A stretch of 64,000 nt of DNA, from NCBI GenBank assembly GCA_938041335.1, contig CALIAF010000007.1, positions 1 to 64,000 on the forward strand, written 5' to 3'. This DNA is from an uncultured Ulvibacter sp. (GTDB taxonomy: Bacteria; Bacteroidota; Bacteroidia; Flavobacteriales; Flavobacteriaceae). Position 1 is the first letter of the stretch. The number at the start of each line of letters is the position of its first letter. A program made the position numbers and the translations under genes. Below are positions 55,421 to 64,000 of the stretch, in pieces. The notes under the pieces were generated by a model. It saw nothing but the letters and a program-made list of their open reading frames with translations, was not told where the DNA came from and made no database searches.

Positions 55421-56049
55421 TGAAGGTAGCTGTATTAGATAAAAACGGAAAAGCCACTGCTAGAAAGGTTGAACTTTCTAAAGAGGTTTATGGTATCGAA
55501 CCAAACAATCACGCTGTATATCTTGATGTAAAGCAATACTTGGCAAACCAACGTCAAGGAACGCATAAAGCAAAAGAGAGAGCGGAGATAGTAGGATCTA
55601 CTAGAAAGATAAAGAAGCAAAAAGGAACTGGTACTGCTCGTGCGGGTAGTATTAAGTCTGGTGTATTTAGAGGTGGTGGTAGAATGTTTGGTCCTAGACC
55701 AAGAAACTATTCTTTTAAATTGAATAAGAACTTGAAGCGTCTTGCGCGTAAATCTGCTTTAACAATGAAAGCAAATAGCGAGTCGATTATCGTGTTAGAA
55801 GACCTTAAATTTGATGCTCCAAAGACAAAAGATTTTACTGCGGTTTTAAAAGGTTTAGACCTTACTGGTAAAAAATCTTTGTTCGTGTTGGGAGAGTCAA
55901 ATAATAATGTATATTTGTCTTCGCGAAATTTAGCAGGTGTGGAAGTTGTAAAAGCTTCAGAATTAAGCACTTACAAAATTATGAATGCAAACAACGTTGT
56001 GTTGTTTGAAGGTTCTTTGGAAGGAATTGAAACTAACTTAAGTAAATAG
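55420..56049 (+). CDS. rplD: 50S ribosomal protein L4
   Basis: L4 lines the exit tunnel; in E. coli it also represses the S10 operon. 209 residues, with the extended loop KQKGTGTARAGSIKSGVFRG followed by GGRMFGPRPRNYSFKLNK typical of L4. The one-base overlap with rplC indicates coupling. Confidence 0.98.
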   Translation: MKVAVLDKNGKATARKVELSKEVYGIEPNNHAVYLDVKQYLANQRQGTHKAKERAEIVGSTRKIKKQKGTGTARAGSIKSGVFRGGGRMFGPRPRNYSFKLNKNLKRLARKSALTMKANSESIIVLEDLKFDAPKTKDFTAVLKGLDLTGKKSLFVLGESNNNVYLSSRNLAGVEVVKASELSTYKIMNANNVVLFEGSLEGIETNLSK

Positions 56050-56056
56050 AAACGAG

Positions 56057-56347
56057 ATGAGTATCTTAATTAAACCTATAATTACGGAAAAAGCTACACG
56101 TTTTGCTGAAGAATCAAATGTCTTTAGCTTTGTAGTGAACCCAAAGGCGAATAAGGTAGAAATCAAGAAAGCGGTGGAAGCCACTTACGGAGTTTCTGTT
56201 AATAAAGTTCGCACAATAAATGTCCGCCCTGAAAGAAGTACTCGTTATACAAAAACGGGAATTCAAACTGGTAAAACAAATGCTGTTAAGAAGGCAATTG
56301 TACAGGTGGCGGAAGGTGATACAATAGATTTTTACAACAATTTGTAA
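56057..56347 (+). CDS. rplW: 50S ribosomal protein L23
   Basis: L23 sits at the tunnel exit and docks trigger factor and SRP. 96 residues: MSILIKPIITEKATRFAEES, FVVNPKANKVEIKKAVEATY, VRTINVRPERSTRYTKTG. It lies 7 bases after rplD. Confidence 0.97.
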   Translation: MSILIKPIITEKATRFAEESNVFSFVVNPKANKVEIKKAVEATYGVSVNKVRTINVRPERSTRYTKTGIQTGKTNAVKKAIVQVAEGDTIDFYNNL

Positions 56348-56374
56348 GTTAAGCTTGCAATAAATTAGACAAAA

Positions 56375-57199
56375 ATGTCAGTAAGAAAATTAAAACCTAT
56401 CACCCCGGGTCAGCGTTTTAGAGTTGTTAATGGTTTTGACGCCATTACAACTGATAAGCCGGAGAAGTCTTTACTTGCTCCGAACAAGAGATCTGGTGGT
56501 AGAAACAGTCAAGGAAAAATGACCATGCGCCATATTGGTGGAGGTCATAAAAAGAAGTATCGTATAATTGATTTTAAGCGTGATAGAGCGGGAGTTCCTG
56601 CAACTGTAGCGAGTATTCAATACGATCCAAACCGAACAGCATTTATCGCATTGCTTAATTACCAAGATGGTGAAAAGCGTTACATAATTGCTCAAAACGG
56701 TCTTCAAGTAGGTCAGAACATAGTTTCTGGCGATAGTGTTGCTCCAGAAATTGGAAACGCTATGACTTTAGCTAATATACCTTTAGGTACTATTATTTCT
56801 TGTTTAGAGTTACGTCCAGGTCAAGGTGCTGTTTTAGCGCGTAGTGCTGGTGCATTTGCTCAATTAATGGCAAGAGATGGTAAATATGCAACTGTTAAGT
56901 TGCCTTCAGGGGAAACAAGATTGATTCTTGTTACTTGTATGGCTACTATCGGTGCTGTGTCTAATAGTGATCATCAGTTACTTGTATCTGGTAAAGCTGG
57001 TAGATCTAGATGGTTAGGAAGAAGGCCACGTGTAAGACCTGTAGTGATGAACCCTGTTGATCACCCAATGGGTGGTGGTGAAGGGAAATCTTCTGGAGGG
57101 CATCCACGTTCTAGAAACGGTATTCCTGCAAAAGGATTCAGAACTCGTTCTAAGACAAAGCAGAGTAATAAATATATTATTGAACGTAGAAAGAAGTAA
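56375..57199 (+). CDS. rplB: 50S ribosomal protein L2
   Basis: L2 is needed for subunit association and peptidyl transfer. 274 residues with [39 protein letters not shown] and the C-terminal [20 protein letters not shown] signature containing the conserved His. It ends 3 bases before rpsS. Confidence 0.98.
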   Translation: MSVRKLKPITPGQRFRVVNGFDAITTDKPEKSLLAPNKRSGGRNSQGKMTMRHIGGGHKKKYRIIDFKRDRAGVPATVASIQYDPNRTAFIALLNYQDGEKRYIIAQNGLQVGQNIVSGDSVAPEIGNAMTLANIPLGTIISCLELRPGQGAVLARSAGAFAQLMARDGKYATVKLPSGETRLILVTCMATIGAVSNSDHQLLVSGKAGRSRWLGRRPRVRPVVMNPVDHPMGGGEGKSSGGHPRSRNGIPAKGFRTRSKTKQSNKYIIERRKK

Positions 57200-57202
57200 G
57201 CT

Positions 57203-57481
57203 ATGGCAAGATCATTAAAAAAAGGACCGTACGTTCATTATAAGTTAGATAAGAAAGTACAGACAAATGTGGAAGGTAACAAGAAGACCGTGATCAAAAC
57301 TTGGTCAAGAGCTTCTATGATAACACCAGATTTCGTAGGACAAACCATCGCAGTGCACAACGGGAAACAATTTGTTCCTGTATATGTAACTGAGAATATG
57401 GTAGGACACAAACTAGGAGAATTTTCACCTACAAGATCATTCCGTGGTCACGCAGGTGCCAAAAATAAAGGTAAAAAATAA
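57203..57481 (+). CDS. rpsS: 30S ribosomal protein S19
   Basis: S19 forms a head complex with S13. 92 residues: [40 protein letters not shown] and [18 protein letters not shown], the family signature. Confidence 0.98.
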   Translation: MARSLKKGPYVHYKLDKKVQTNVEGNKKTVIKTWSRASMITPDFVGQTIAVHNGKQFVPVYVTENMVGHKLGEFSPTRSFRGHAGAKNKGKK

Positions 57482-57487
57482 TAGGCC

Positions 57488-57895
57488 ATGGGAGTTCGTA
57501 AAAGAGAAAGAGCAGAAGCAATCAAGGAAGCAAAGAAGACACAATACTTTGCAAAATTGAACAATTGCCCTACATCACCAAGAAAAATGCGTCTTATGGC
57601 GGATTTGATAAGAGGTGAAAAAGTTGAGAAAGCACTTAATATTTTGAAGTTCAGTTCAAAAGAGTCATCACGTCGTTTAGAGAAATTGTTGTTGTCTGCT
57701 ATGGCAAACTGGCAAGCTAAGAACGAAGATGCTTCTATTGAGGATGCAGATCTTTTTGTAAAGGAAATCCGTGTAGACGGAGGGACTATGCTAAAGAGAT
57801 TACGTCCAGCACCTCAAGGACGTGCACATAGAATAAGAAAACGCTCTAACCACGTAACACTGGTATTAGCAGCAAACGATAACACACAAAGTTAA
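57488..57895 (+). CDS. rplV: 50S ribosomal protein L22
   Basis: L22 touches all 23S rRNA domains and its loop lines the exit tunnel. 135 residues with [20 protein letters not shown] and the C-terminal [20 protein letters not shown] signature. An N-terminal basic extension ([20 protein letters not shown]) makes it longer than the E. coli protein (110). Confidence 0.97.
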   Translation: MGVRKRERAEAIKEAKKTQYFAKLNNCPTSPRKMRLMADLIRGEKVEKALNILKFSSKESSRRLEKLLLSAMANWQAKNEDASIEDADLFVKEIRVDGGTMLKRLRPAPQGRAHRIRKRSNHVTLVLAANDNTQS

Positions 57896-57899
57896 TTAA

Positions 57900-58622
57900 A
57901 TGGGACAGAAGACAAATCCAATCGGGAATCGCCTTGGAATTATCAGAGGATGGGAATCTAACTGGTACGGAGGTAACGACTACGGTGATAAACTTGCCGA
58001 AGACGATAAGATTAGAAAATATATTCATGCTCGTTTAAGTAAGGCTAGTGTGTCACGAGTAATTATTGAGCGTACGCTTAAACTTGTAACCGTTACTATC
58101 ACTACTGCTAGACCTGGTATTATTATAGGGAAAGGTGGACAAGAGGTAGATAAGTTAAAAGAAGAGCTTAAGAAGATTACTGGTAAAGAAGTACAGATCA
58201 ACATCCACGAGATTAAGAGACCAGAAATGGACGCGCATCTTGTAGGATCAAGTATCGCTAGACAGATTGAAAACAGAATTTCTTACCGTCGCGCAATTAA
58301 GATGGCTATTCAAGCAGCTATTCGTATGAATGCAGAAGGAATAAAGATTCAGATTTCAGGACGTTTGAATGGGGCAGAGATGGCTCGTTCTGAGTCATAC
58401 AAAGAAGGTCGTGTTCCTTTATCAACATTTAGAGCCGATATAGATTATGCTTTAGTTGAGGCGCATACTACTTATGGTAGATTGGGTATTAAGGTATGGA
58501 TTATGAAAGGTGAAGTATACGGAAAGAGAGAACTTTCTCCACTTGTCGGTTTAGACAAGAAAGGTGGAAAAGGAGGAAATTCCGGGCGAGGTGGAAACAA
58601 CAAACCACGTCGTAGAAAGTAA
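57900..58622 (+). CDS. rpsC: 30S ribosomal protein S3
   Basis: S3 helps form the mRNA entry pore. 240 residues: [22 protein letters not shown]-type [20 protein letters not shown], and [20 protein letters not shown] with VWIMKGE. The C-terminus is Gly/Lys/Arg-rich ([19 protein letters not shown]). Confidence 0.98.
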   Translation: MGQKTNPIGNRLGIIRGWESNWYGGNDYGDKLAEDDKIRKYIHARLSKASVSRVIIERTLKLVTVTITTARPGIIIGKGGQEVDKLKEELKKITGKEVQINIHEIKRPEMDAHLVGSSIARQIENRISYRRAIKMAIQAAIRMNAEGIKIQISGRLNGAEMARSESYKEGRVPLSTFRADIDYALVEAHTTYGRLGIKVWIMKGEVYGKRELSPLVGLDKKGGKGGNSGRGGNNKPRRRK

Positions 58623-58644
58623 TCATTTTTAAAGAGAACAGAAC

Positions 58645-59064
58645 ATGTTACAACCAAAAAGGACAAAGTTCCGTAAGCAGCAGAAAGGACGTATGAAAGG
58701 AAATGCTGGTCGTGGTAATCAGTTATCATACGGTACTTTTGGTATAAAATCATTAGACTCAAACTTTTTGACAGCGCGTCAAATAGAAGCAGCACGTATT
58801 GCCGCTACTCGTTTTATGAAAAGAGAAGGTTCTATCTGGATTATGATATTTCCAGATAAACCAATTACAAAGAAACCTCTTGAAGTACGTATGGGTAAAG
58901 GTAAAGGTGGAGTGGAGTATTGGGCAGCCGTAGTAAAACCAGGAAGAGTTCTTTTTGAAATCTCTGGTGTACCTATGGAAACAGCAAAAGAAGCATTACG
59001 CCTTGCAGCACAAAAGCTTCCAGTAAAAACTAAGTTTGTCGTATCGAGAGATTACCAAGCGTAA
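58645..59064 (+). CDS. rplP: 50S ribosomal protein L16
   Basis: L16 organises the A-site side of the 50S subunit. 139 residues: [60 protein letters not shown]. It is 22 bases after rpsC. Confidence 0.98.
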   Translation: MLQPKRTKFRKQQKGRMKGNAGRGNQLSYGTFGIKSLDSNFLTARQIEAARIAATRFMKREGSIWIMIFPDKPITKKPLEVRMGKGKGGVEYWAAVVKPGRVLFEISGVPMETAKEALRLAAQKLPVKTKFVVSRDYQA

Positions 59065-59075
59065 AAATTTGTAAG

Positions 59076-59267
59076 ATGAAACAAGCACAAATAAACGAGG
59101 CGTCTACAACGGAGCTACAGGAAGAATTAACTTCTGCAAAGAAATTGTATTCAGATTTGAAAATGGCTCACACCATTTCTCCATTAGAGAATCCAGTTCA
59201 GTTAAGAACTCACAGAAGATCTATAGCTAGAATTGCGACAGAATTAACTAAAAGAGCCGTACAATAG
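59076..59267 (+). CDS. rpmC: 50S ribosomal protein L29
   Basis: A 63-residue coiled-coil protein at the tunnel exit: [20 protein letters not shown] followed by [20 protein letters not shown]. Position between rplP and rpsQ is the standard one. Confidence 0.95.
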   Translation: MKQAQINEASTTELQEELTSAKKLYSDLKMAHTISPLENPVQLRTHRRSIARIATELTKRAVQ

Positions 59268-59280
59268 TACCCACTGTAAG

Positions 59281-59544
59281 ATGGAAGAATTAAAAAGAAA
59301 TTTAAGAAAAGAACGTGTAGGTGTAGTTACTTCTAACAAAATGGAGAAATCTATTGTTGTTGCTGAAGTAAAAAAAGTAAAGCACCCTATGTATGGAAAG
59401 TTCGTTTTGAAAACGAAAAAGTACGTAGCCCACGACGAGAAAAACGACTGCAACGAAGGTGATACTGTAAAGATCATGGAAACACGACCTATGAGTAAAA
59501 CTAAATGTTGGAGACTAGTAGAAATCATTGAAAGAGCGAAGTAA
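59281..59544 (+). CDS. rpsQ: 30S ribosomal protein S17
   Basis: A primary 16S rRNA binder of 87 residues: [60 protein letters not shown], all S17 signatures. Confidence 0.97.
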   Translation: MEELKRNLRKERVGVVTSNKMEKSIVVAEVKKVKHPMYGKFVLKTKKYVAHDEKNDCNEGDTVKIMETRPMSKTKCWRLVEIIERAK

Positions 59545-59546
59545 TT

Positions 59547-59915
59547 ATGTTACAACAAGAATCAAGACTTAGAGTCGCAGACAACACCGGTGCAAAAGAG
59601 GTACTTACCATTCGTGTATTAGGTGGAACAAAGAGAAGATACGCTTCTATTGGTGATAAGATTGTAGTTTCTGTTAAAGAAGCTGCACCTAATGGATCCG
59701 TTAAGAAGGGAACTGTCTCAACAGCAGTTGTTGTACGTGTAAAGAAAGAAGTGAGAAGACCAGATGGATCTTATATCCGTTTTGACGATAACGCTTGTGT
59801 ATTATTAGGACCTCAAGGGGAAATGAGAGGTACACGTGTTTTTGGACCGGTTGCAAGAGAGCTTCGTGACAAACAATTTATGAAGATTGTATCATTGGCG
59901 CCAGAGGTGCTTTAA
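59547..59915 (+). CDS. rplN: 50S ribosomal protein L14
   Basis: L14 contributes to the intersubunit bridge near the GTPase centre. 122 residues: [60 protein letters not shown]. Confidence 0.98.
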   Translation: MLQQESRLRVADNTGAKEVLTIRVLGGTKRRYASIGDKIVVSVKEAAPNGSVKKGTVSTAVVVRVKKEVRRPDGSYIRFDDNACVLLGPQGEMRGTRVFGPVARELRDKQFMKIVSLAPEVL

Positions 59916-59927
59916 TACGAAAGTAAA

Positions 59928-60242
59928 ATGGGAAAGCTTAAAATAAAAAAAGACGATACTGTAGTTGTTACTGCCGGAGATCACAAAGGATCTGAAGGAA
60001 AGGTAATGCGAGTTGACGCTGTGAAGAATAAAGCAATAGTAGAAGGAGTAAATCTTGTAAAGAAACATGAGAAGCCAAGTGCGGCTAATCCTCAAGGTGG
60101 AATTATAGAAAAAGAAGCTCTTATTCATATTTCTAACCTTTCTGTAGTAGATCCTAAAGATGGAAAAGCTACAAGAGTTGGGTATAGAATGGAAGATGGT
60201 AAAAAAGTGCGATTTTCTAAAAAATCGAATCAAGTATTATAG
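59928..60242 (+). CDS. rplX: 50S ribosomal protein L24
   Basis: An assembly initiator for the 50S subunit. 104 residues with the KOW motif [20 protein letters not shown] and [20 protein letters not shown]. It ends 2 bases before rplE. Confidence 0.97.
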   Translation: MGKLKIKKDDTVVVTAGDHKGSEGKVMRVDAVKNKAIVEGVNLVKKHEKPSAANPQGGIIEKEALIHISNLSVVDPKDGKATRVGYRMEDGKKVRFSKKSNQVL

Positions 60243-60244
60243 TT

Positions 60245-60796
60245 ATGTCATATATACCTAGACTTAAAGAAGAATATAGAAGCAGAGTAATGTCTGCACT
60301 TACAGAAGAATTTGGTTACAAAAATGTACACCAAGTTCCTAAACTAGAACGTATCGTAGTCTCTCGTGGGGTTGGTGCAGCAGTTTCAGATAAAAAATTG
60401 ATCGACTACGCAGTAGAAGAGATCTCTAATATCACAGGACAGCATGCAGTTTCAACTTTATCTAAGAAAGATGTTGCTACCTTTAAATTACGTAAAGGGA
60501 TGCCTATCGGTGCTAGAGTAACACTACGTGGAGAACGTATGTACGAATTTTTAGATAGATTAATCACTTCATCTTTACCACGAGTTCGTGACTTTAATGG
60601 TATTAAGGCTACAGGTTTTGATGGAAGAGGGAACTATTCTTTAGGAGTAGTGGAACAGATTATATTTCCAGAAATTGATATTGATAAAGTAAAGAAAATA
60701 GAAGGTCTAAACATCACTTTTGTGACATCTGCAGAGACTGATAAAGAAGCAAGATCTTTATTAGGAGAACTAGGTTTACCTTTCCAAAAAAATTAA
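60245..60796 (+). CDS. rplE: 50S ribosomal protein L5
   Basis: L5 binds 5S rRNA and contacts P-site tRNA. 183 residues: [40 protein letters not shown], and C-terminal [16 protein letters not shown]. Confidence 0.98.
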   Translation: MSYIPRLKEEYRSRVMSALTEEFGYKNVHQVPKLERIVVSRGVGAAVSDKKLIDYAVEEISNITGQHAVSTLSKKDVATFKLRKGMPIGARVTLRGERMYEFLDRLITSSLPRVRDFNGIKATGFDGRGNYSLGVVEQIIFPEIDIDKVKKIEGLNITFVTSAETDKEARSLLGELGLPFQKN

Positions 60797-60799
60797 GAT

Positions 60800-61069
60800 A
60801 TGGCTAAAGAATCAATGAAAGCCCGTGAGGTAAAGAGACAAGCAATGGTAAAAAAGTATGCCGCTAAACGTAAAGCATTAAAAGATGCTGGAGATTGGGA
60901 AGGTTTACAGAAATTACCAAAAGATGCCTCTCCTGTTCGTTTACACAACCGTTGTAAATTAACTGGAAGACCTAAAGGGTATATGAGAACATTTGGTATT
61001 TCACGTGTTACATTTCGTGAAATGGCAAATCAAGGCTTAATCCCAGGTGTTAGAAAAGCATCTTGGTAA
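60800..61069 (+). CDS. rpsN: 30S ribosomal protein S14 (zinc-independent form)
   Basis: 89 residues ending [20 protein letters not shown] and [18 protein letters not shown]. Length and the single Cys place it in the long, zinc-free class, unlike the ~61-residue zinc-binding form with four Cys. A 71-base gap without a visible signal precedes rpsH. Confidence 0.97.
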   Translation: MAKESMKAREVKRQAMVKKYAAKRKALKDAGDWEGLQKLPKDASPVRLHNRCKLTGRPKGYMRTFGISRVTFREMANQGLIPGVRKASW

Positions 61070-61140
61070 AACACACTATTAATTGGTTGTAGGTTTGCTA
61101 CGGAAACGTTAAGTGAAAACCACATCCGCAAAATTAAATT

Positions 61141-61539
61141 ATGACTACAGATACTATCGCAGATTACTTAACGAGAGTTAGGAATGCAGTACACGCTGGC
61201 CACAGAGTAGTGGAAATTCCAGCCTCTAATCTCAAAAAAGAGATTACAAAAATTTTATTTGATCAAGGTTTTGTCTTGAGCTACAAATTTGATGATAATG
61301 GGCCTCAGGGAACAATCAAAATTGCACTTAAGTATGATAAATTGACCAAAGATCCTGTTATCAAAAAGATACAGAGAATAAGTACACCTGGTTTACGTAA
61401 ATATGCAGGTGCAGGTGAATTACCACGTATTCTAAACGGACTTGGAATCGCAATTGTTTCTACTTCTGCGGGAGTTATGACAGCAAAGCAAGCTCAAGCT
61501 CAGAATGTAGGTGGTGAAGTATTATGTTACGTATACTAA
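61141..61539 (+). CDS. rpsH: 30S ribosomal protein S8
   Basis: S8 binds the central domain of 16S rRNA; in E. coli it represses the spc operon. 132 residues: TIADYLTRVRNAVHAGHRVV, KKIQRISTPGLRKYAGAGEL, STSAGVMTAKQAQAQNVGGE. Confidence 0.98.
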   Translation: MTTDTIADYLTRVRNAVHAGHRVVEIPASNLKKEITKILFDQGFVLSYKFDDNGPQGTIKIALKYDKLTKDPVIKKIQRISTPGLRKYAGAGELPRILNGLGIAIVSTSAGVMTAKQAQAQNVGGEVLCYVY

Positions 61540-61557
61540 TATTAAAGACAAGAAGAA

Positions 61558-62100
61558 ATGTCAAGAATAGGTAAAAACCCAGTATCAATTCCAGCAGGAG
61601 TTACCGTTGATGTAAAAGACAACGTAATCACTGTAAAAGGAAAATTAGGAGAGTTGACTCAAGAATACAGTGATGTTACTGTAAAAGTTGAGGGTAACGA
61701 AGTGATTGTAGAACGTTCTACAGATCATAAAGATCACAGAGCTAAGCACGGACTATATAGAGCTTTAGTGCATAATATGTGTGAAGGTGTTTCTGAAGGA
61801 TGGTCAAAATCTTTAGAACTTGTAGGTGTAGGTTATAGAGCAAGTAATCAAGGTCAACGTTTAGATTTGGCTTTAGGTTTCTCTCACAACATCGTTCTAG
61901 AAATAGCTAAAGAAGTAAAGCTAGAGACTATTTCAGAAAAAGGAAAGAATCCAATTATAAAATTATCATCACATGACAAGCAACTTGTTGGTCAGGTAGC
62001 AGCGAAGATTCGTGGTTTCCGTCCGCCAGAGCCTTATAAAGGAAAAGGTGTGAAGTTTGTAGGTGAAGTATTAAGAAGAAAAGCAGGTAAATCTGCATAA
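61558..62100 (+). CDS. rplF: 50S ribosomal protein L6
   Basis: L6 lies near the factor-binding site. 180 residues: [40 protein letters not shown], and the C-terminal signature [20 protein letters not shown]. Confidence 0.98.
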   Translation: MSRIGKNPVSIPAGVTVDVKDNVITVKGKLGELTQEYSDVTVKVEGNEVIVERSTDHKDHRAKHGLYRALVHNMCEGVSEGWSKSLELVGVGYRASNQGQRLDLALGFSHNIVLEIAKEVKLETISEKGKNPIIKLSSHDKQLVGQVAAKIRGFRPPEPYKGKGVKFVGEVLRRKAGKSA

Positions 62101-62111
62101 ACAATAGCGTT

Positions 62112-62465
62112 ATGGCATTATCAAAAACAGATAGAAGACAGCGATTACGTTTCAGAATACGTAAGACAGTTTCAGGAACAGCACAACGCCCACGTTTGGC
62201 AGTTTTCAGAAGTAATAAAGAAATTTATGCTCAATTGATAGACGATGTAAGTGGTAAAACAATTACTGCAGCGTCATCAAGAGACAAGGATGTAAAAGCA
62301 ACTGGTAATAAAGTTGACATTGCAAAAATAGTAGGTAAAGCAGTTGCAGAGAAAGCAGTAAAAGCTGGTGTTGACACTGTGTCTTTTGACAGAGGAGGTT
62401 ACCTATATCACGGAAGAGTAAAATCATTAGCAGAAGGTGCGCGTGAAGGTGGCCTAAAATTCTAA
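62112..62465 (+). CDS. rplR: 50S ribosomal protein L18
   Basis: L18 binds 5S rRNA with L5. 117 residues: [40 protein letters not shown], and [19 protein letters not shown] at the end. It is 5 bases before rpsE. Confidence 0.97.
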   Translation: MALSKTDRRQRLRFRIRKTVSGTAQRPRLAVFRSNKEIYAQLIDDVSGKTITAASSRDKDVKATGNKVDIAKIVGKAVAEKAVKAGVDTVSFDRGGYLYHGRVKSLAEGAREGGLKF

Positions 62466-62470
62466 GTAGT

Positions 62471-62995
62471 ATGTATCAAGATTATAAAAACGTAGAATTA
62501 GTAAAGCCAGGAGGATTAGATCTTAAAGATCGTCTGGTAGGTGTACAACGTGTTACTAAAGTAACAAAAGGGGGTAGAGCCTTCGGATTTTCGGCTATTG
62601 TAGTTGTAGGAGATGAAAATGGAGTAGTAGGACAGGGTCTTGGGAAATCTAAAGATGTTGCCAGTGCTATTGCCAAAGCAATTGAAGACGCTAAGAAAAA
62701 TTTAGTTCGTATTCCGTTAAACAAAGCAACGTTACCACACGAGCAAAAAGGGAAGTATGGTGGAGCTAGAGTAAATCTTTTACCGGCAGCGCCAGGTACA
62801 GGAGTTATTGCTGGTGGAGCGGTACGTGCGGTACTTGAAGCAGTAGGGATACACGATGTATTATCTAAGTCTCAAGGATCGTCTAACCCACATAACGTGG
62901 TGAAGGCTACTTTTGATGCTTTATTGCAAATGAGAAGTGCTCATACTGTTGCAAAACAAAGAGGTATTTCTTTAGAGAAATTATTTAAAGGATAA
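62471..62995 (+). CDS. rpsE: 30S ribosomal protein S5
   Basis: S5 affects decoding accuracy and mRNA unwinding. 174 residues: [61 protein letters not shown] 38-base spacer leads to rpmD. Confidence 0.98.
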   Translation: MYQDYKNVELVKPGGLDLKDRLVGVQRVTKVTKGGRAFGFSAIVVVGDENGVVGQGLGKSKDVASAIAKAIEDAKKNLVRIPLNKATLPHEQKGKYGGARVNLLPAAPGTGVIAGGAVRAVLEAVGIHDVLSKSQGSSNPHNVVKATFDALLQMRSAHTVAKQRGISLEKLFKG

Positions 62996-63033
62996 TAACC
63001 AATTAAAACTTTCTGCCCAGGCGGACAATTAAT

Positions 63034-63213
63034 ATGGCAAAGATTAAAGTAACAAAAGTAAAAAGTGCAATTAATCGCACGCTCACTCAAAAGAGAACGC
63101 TTGAAGCGTTAGGCCTAAAGAAAATAGGACAAACGGTAGAGCACGAGAATACTCCTAGTATTCTTGGGATGGTAAACAAAGTTTCACACTTAGTTTCTTT
63201 TGAAACTAAATAA
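63034..63213 (+). CDS. rpmD: 50S ribosomal protein L30
   Basis: A short gene of 59 codons between rpsE and rplO, found by reading the frame directly. The product begins MAKIKVTKVKSAINRTLTQK and contains TLEALGLKKIGQTVEHENTP and SILGMVNKVSHLVSFETK, the L30 pattern, in the standard spc-cluster position. Confidence 0.95.
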   Translation: MAKIKVTKVKSAINRTLTQKRTLEALGLKKIGQTVEHENTPSILGMVNKVSHLVSFETK

Positions 63214-63224
63214 GATATTTAAAA

Positions 63225-63677
63225 ATGGAATTACATAACTTAAGACCTGCTAAAGGTGCAGTTAAAACGCAAGGGAAGCGCATAGGTCGTGGACAAGGTT
63301 CGGGTAAAGCTGGAACTGCAGGACGTGGTCATAATGGACAAAAGTCTCGTTCAGGTTACTCTAAGAAATTAGGTTTTGAAGGTGGGCAGATGCCACTTCA
63401 AAGACGTGTACCTAAGTTTGGTTTCACTAACATAAACCGTAAGGAATATCAAGGTGTAAACTTAGATACGCTTCAACAATTAGTTGACGAGAAAAAAATA
63501 AAAGGAACCATCGATTTTGACGCTTTAGTTGAAATGGGTCTTGCTGGCAAGAATGAAATGGTGAAGATTTTAGGAAGAGGAGAGTTGAAAGCAAAACTAA
63601 CCGTAACCGCTCACAAATTTACTGCTACAGCTAAGAAAGCGATTGAAGCTGCAGGTGGTGAAGTAGTAACTTTGTAA
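63225..63677 (+). CDS. rplO: 50S ribosomal protein L15
   Basis: A late-assembly 50S protein of 150 residues: MELHNLRPAKGAVKTQGKRI, the Gly-rich GRGQGSGKAGTAGRGHNGQK, FEGGQMPLQRRVPKFGFTN, and C-terminal AKKAIEAAGGEVVTL. It is followed by secY after 14 bases. Confidence 0.98.
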   Translation: MELHNLRPAKGAVKTQGKRIGRGQGSGKAGTAGRGHNGQKSRSGYSKKLGFEGGQMPLQRRVPKFGFTNINRKEYQGVNLDTLQQLVDEKKIKGTIDFDALVEMGLAGKNEMVKILGRGELKAKLTVTAHKFTATAKKAIEAAGGEVVTL

Positions 63678-63691
63678 TTTAAATAGACCAA

Positions 63692-64000
63692 TGAAATTTA
63701 TTGAAAACATAAAAAACGTTTGGAAGATAGAGGAATTACGAAATCGTATTATCCTGACGCTTGGTCTATTATTAGTGTATCGTTTTGGTGCACAAGTAAC
63801 CCTTCCAGGTATTGATGCTTCTAAGTTAGGTGGTTTTGCACAAAACTTTGATGGTGGTCTAGGAGGATTATTAAATGCTTTTACAGGAGGTGCATTTGCA
63901 AATGCTTCTGTTTTTGCATTGGGTATTATGCCTTACATTTCTGCATCTATTGTTGTACAGTTAATGCAGATTGCTGTTCCTTATCTTCAAAAATTACAGA
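63692..64000 (+). CDS. secY: Preprotein translocase subunit SecY (3' truncated by window)
   Basis: Only the first 103 codons are present. The start ATG gives MKFIENIKNVWKIEELRNRI, then the first transmembrane helix ILTLGLLLVYRFGAQVTLPG, the plug-like region around GGLGGLLNAFTGGAFANASV, and the second helix FALGIMPYISASIVVQLMQI. SecY is the channel of the Sec translocon. It is the last visible gene of the spc part of the cluster. Confidence 0.97.

Overview
The window looks like chromosomal DNA of a marine Flavobacteriaceae (Bacteroidota). Three things point there: a PorT gene and T9SS type A sorting domains, three SusC/SusD pairs, and AT-rich intergenic DNA carrying TAnnTTTG-type -7 promoter boxes with no consistent Shine-Dalgarno sequences. 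A Dokdonia-like organism is my impression from gestalt only; no search was run. Both ends cut genes: the 3' part of an OmpA-family gene on the left and the 5' part of secY on the right.

Layout. 1-930: OmpA-domain gene end, tRNA-Arg(UCG), two tandem ~111-bp terminator-bearing repeats. 929-3690: pnp and rpsO (minus). 3817-6722: a secreted metzincin-like protease and a VCBS/FG-GAP protein with a T9SS sorting domain; the protease signal peptide is put out of frame by a (CT)8 tract. 6824-13885: housekeeping and envelope genes (accD, fbaA, TamL-like, an rRNA methyltransferase, porT, ubiE). 14019-16876: trkA-trkH potassium uptake. 16946-19933: purT, a lipoprotein, an orphan T9SS sorting domain and a small secreted protein. 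20102-22210: a compact two-gene cassette (AAA ATPase + RloB, AbiL-like anti-phage module) bounded by inverted GTTGGCAATA copies. 22338-26537: aminotransferase, fatty acid desaturase, rsmG, an ORF remnant, radC. 26664-34350: a divergent DUF7033 polysaccharide-deacetylase relative, a YjjG-like phosphatase, a coupled trio of envelope proteins of unknown function, rarA, a rhomboid protease and rlmB. 34411-49238: three consecutive SusC/SusD nutrient-uptake units (minus), each closed by its own terminator. 49350-51065: a BamA/ShlB-like barrel protein. 51250-64000: the str/S10/spc ribosomal super-operon from rpsL into secY, without tuf.

How genes work together. The SusCD pairs import oligomeric nutrients through the outer membrane with TonB energy. 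PorT belongs to the type IX secretion machine that would export the CTD-bearing protein at 5322-6722. TamL, the 49350 barrel protein and the DUF5723 protein all belong to the envelope. The most notable observations are the probable phase-variable protease operon, the RloAB-type cassette with inverted boundary repeats, and a hairpin-rich leader inserted between rpsJ and rplC.
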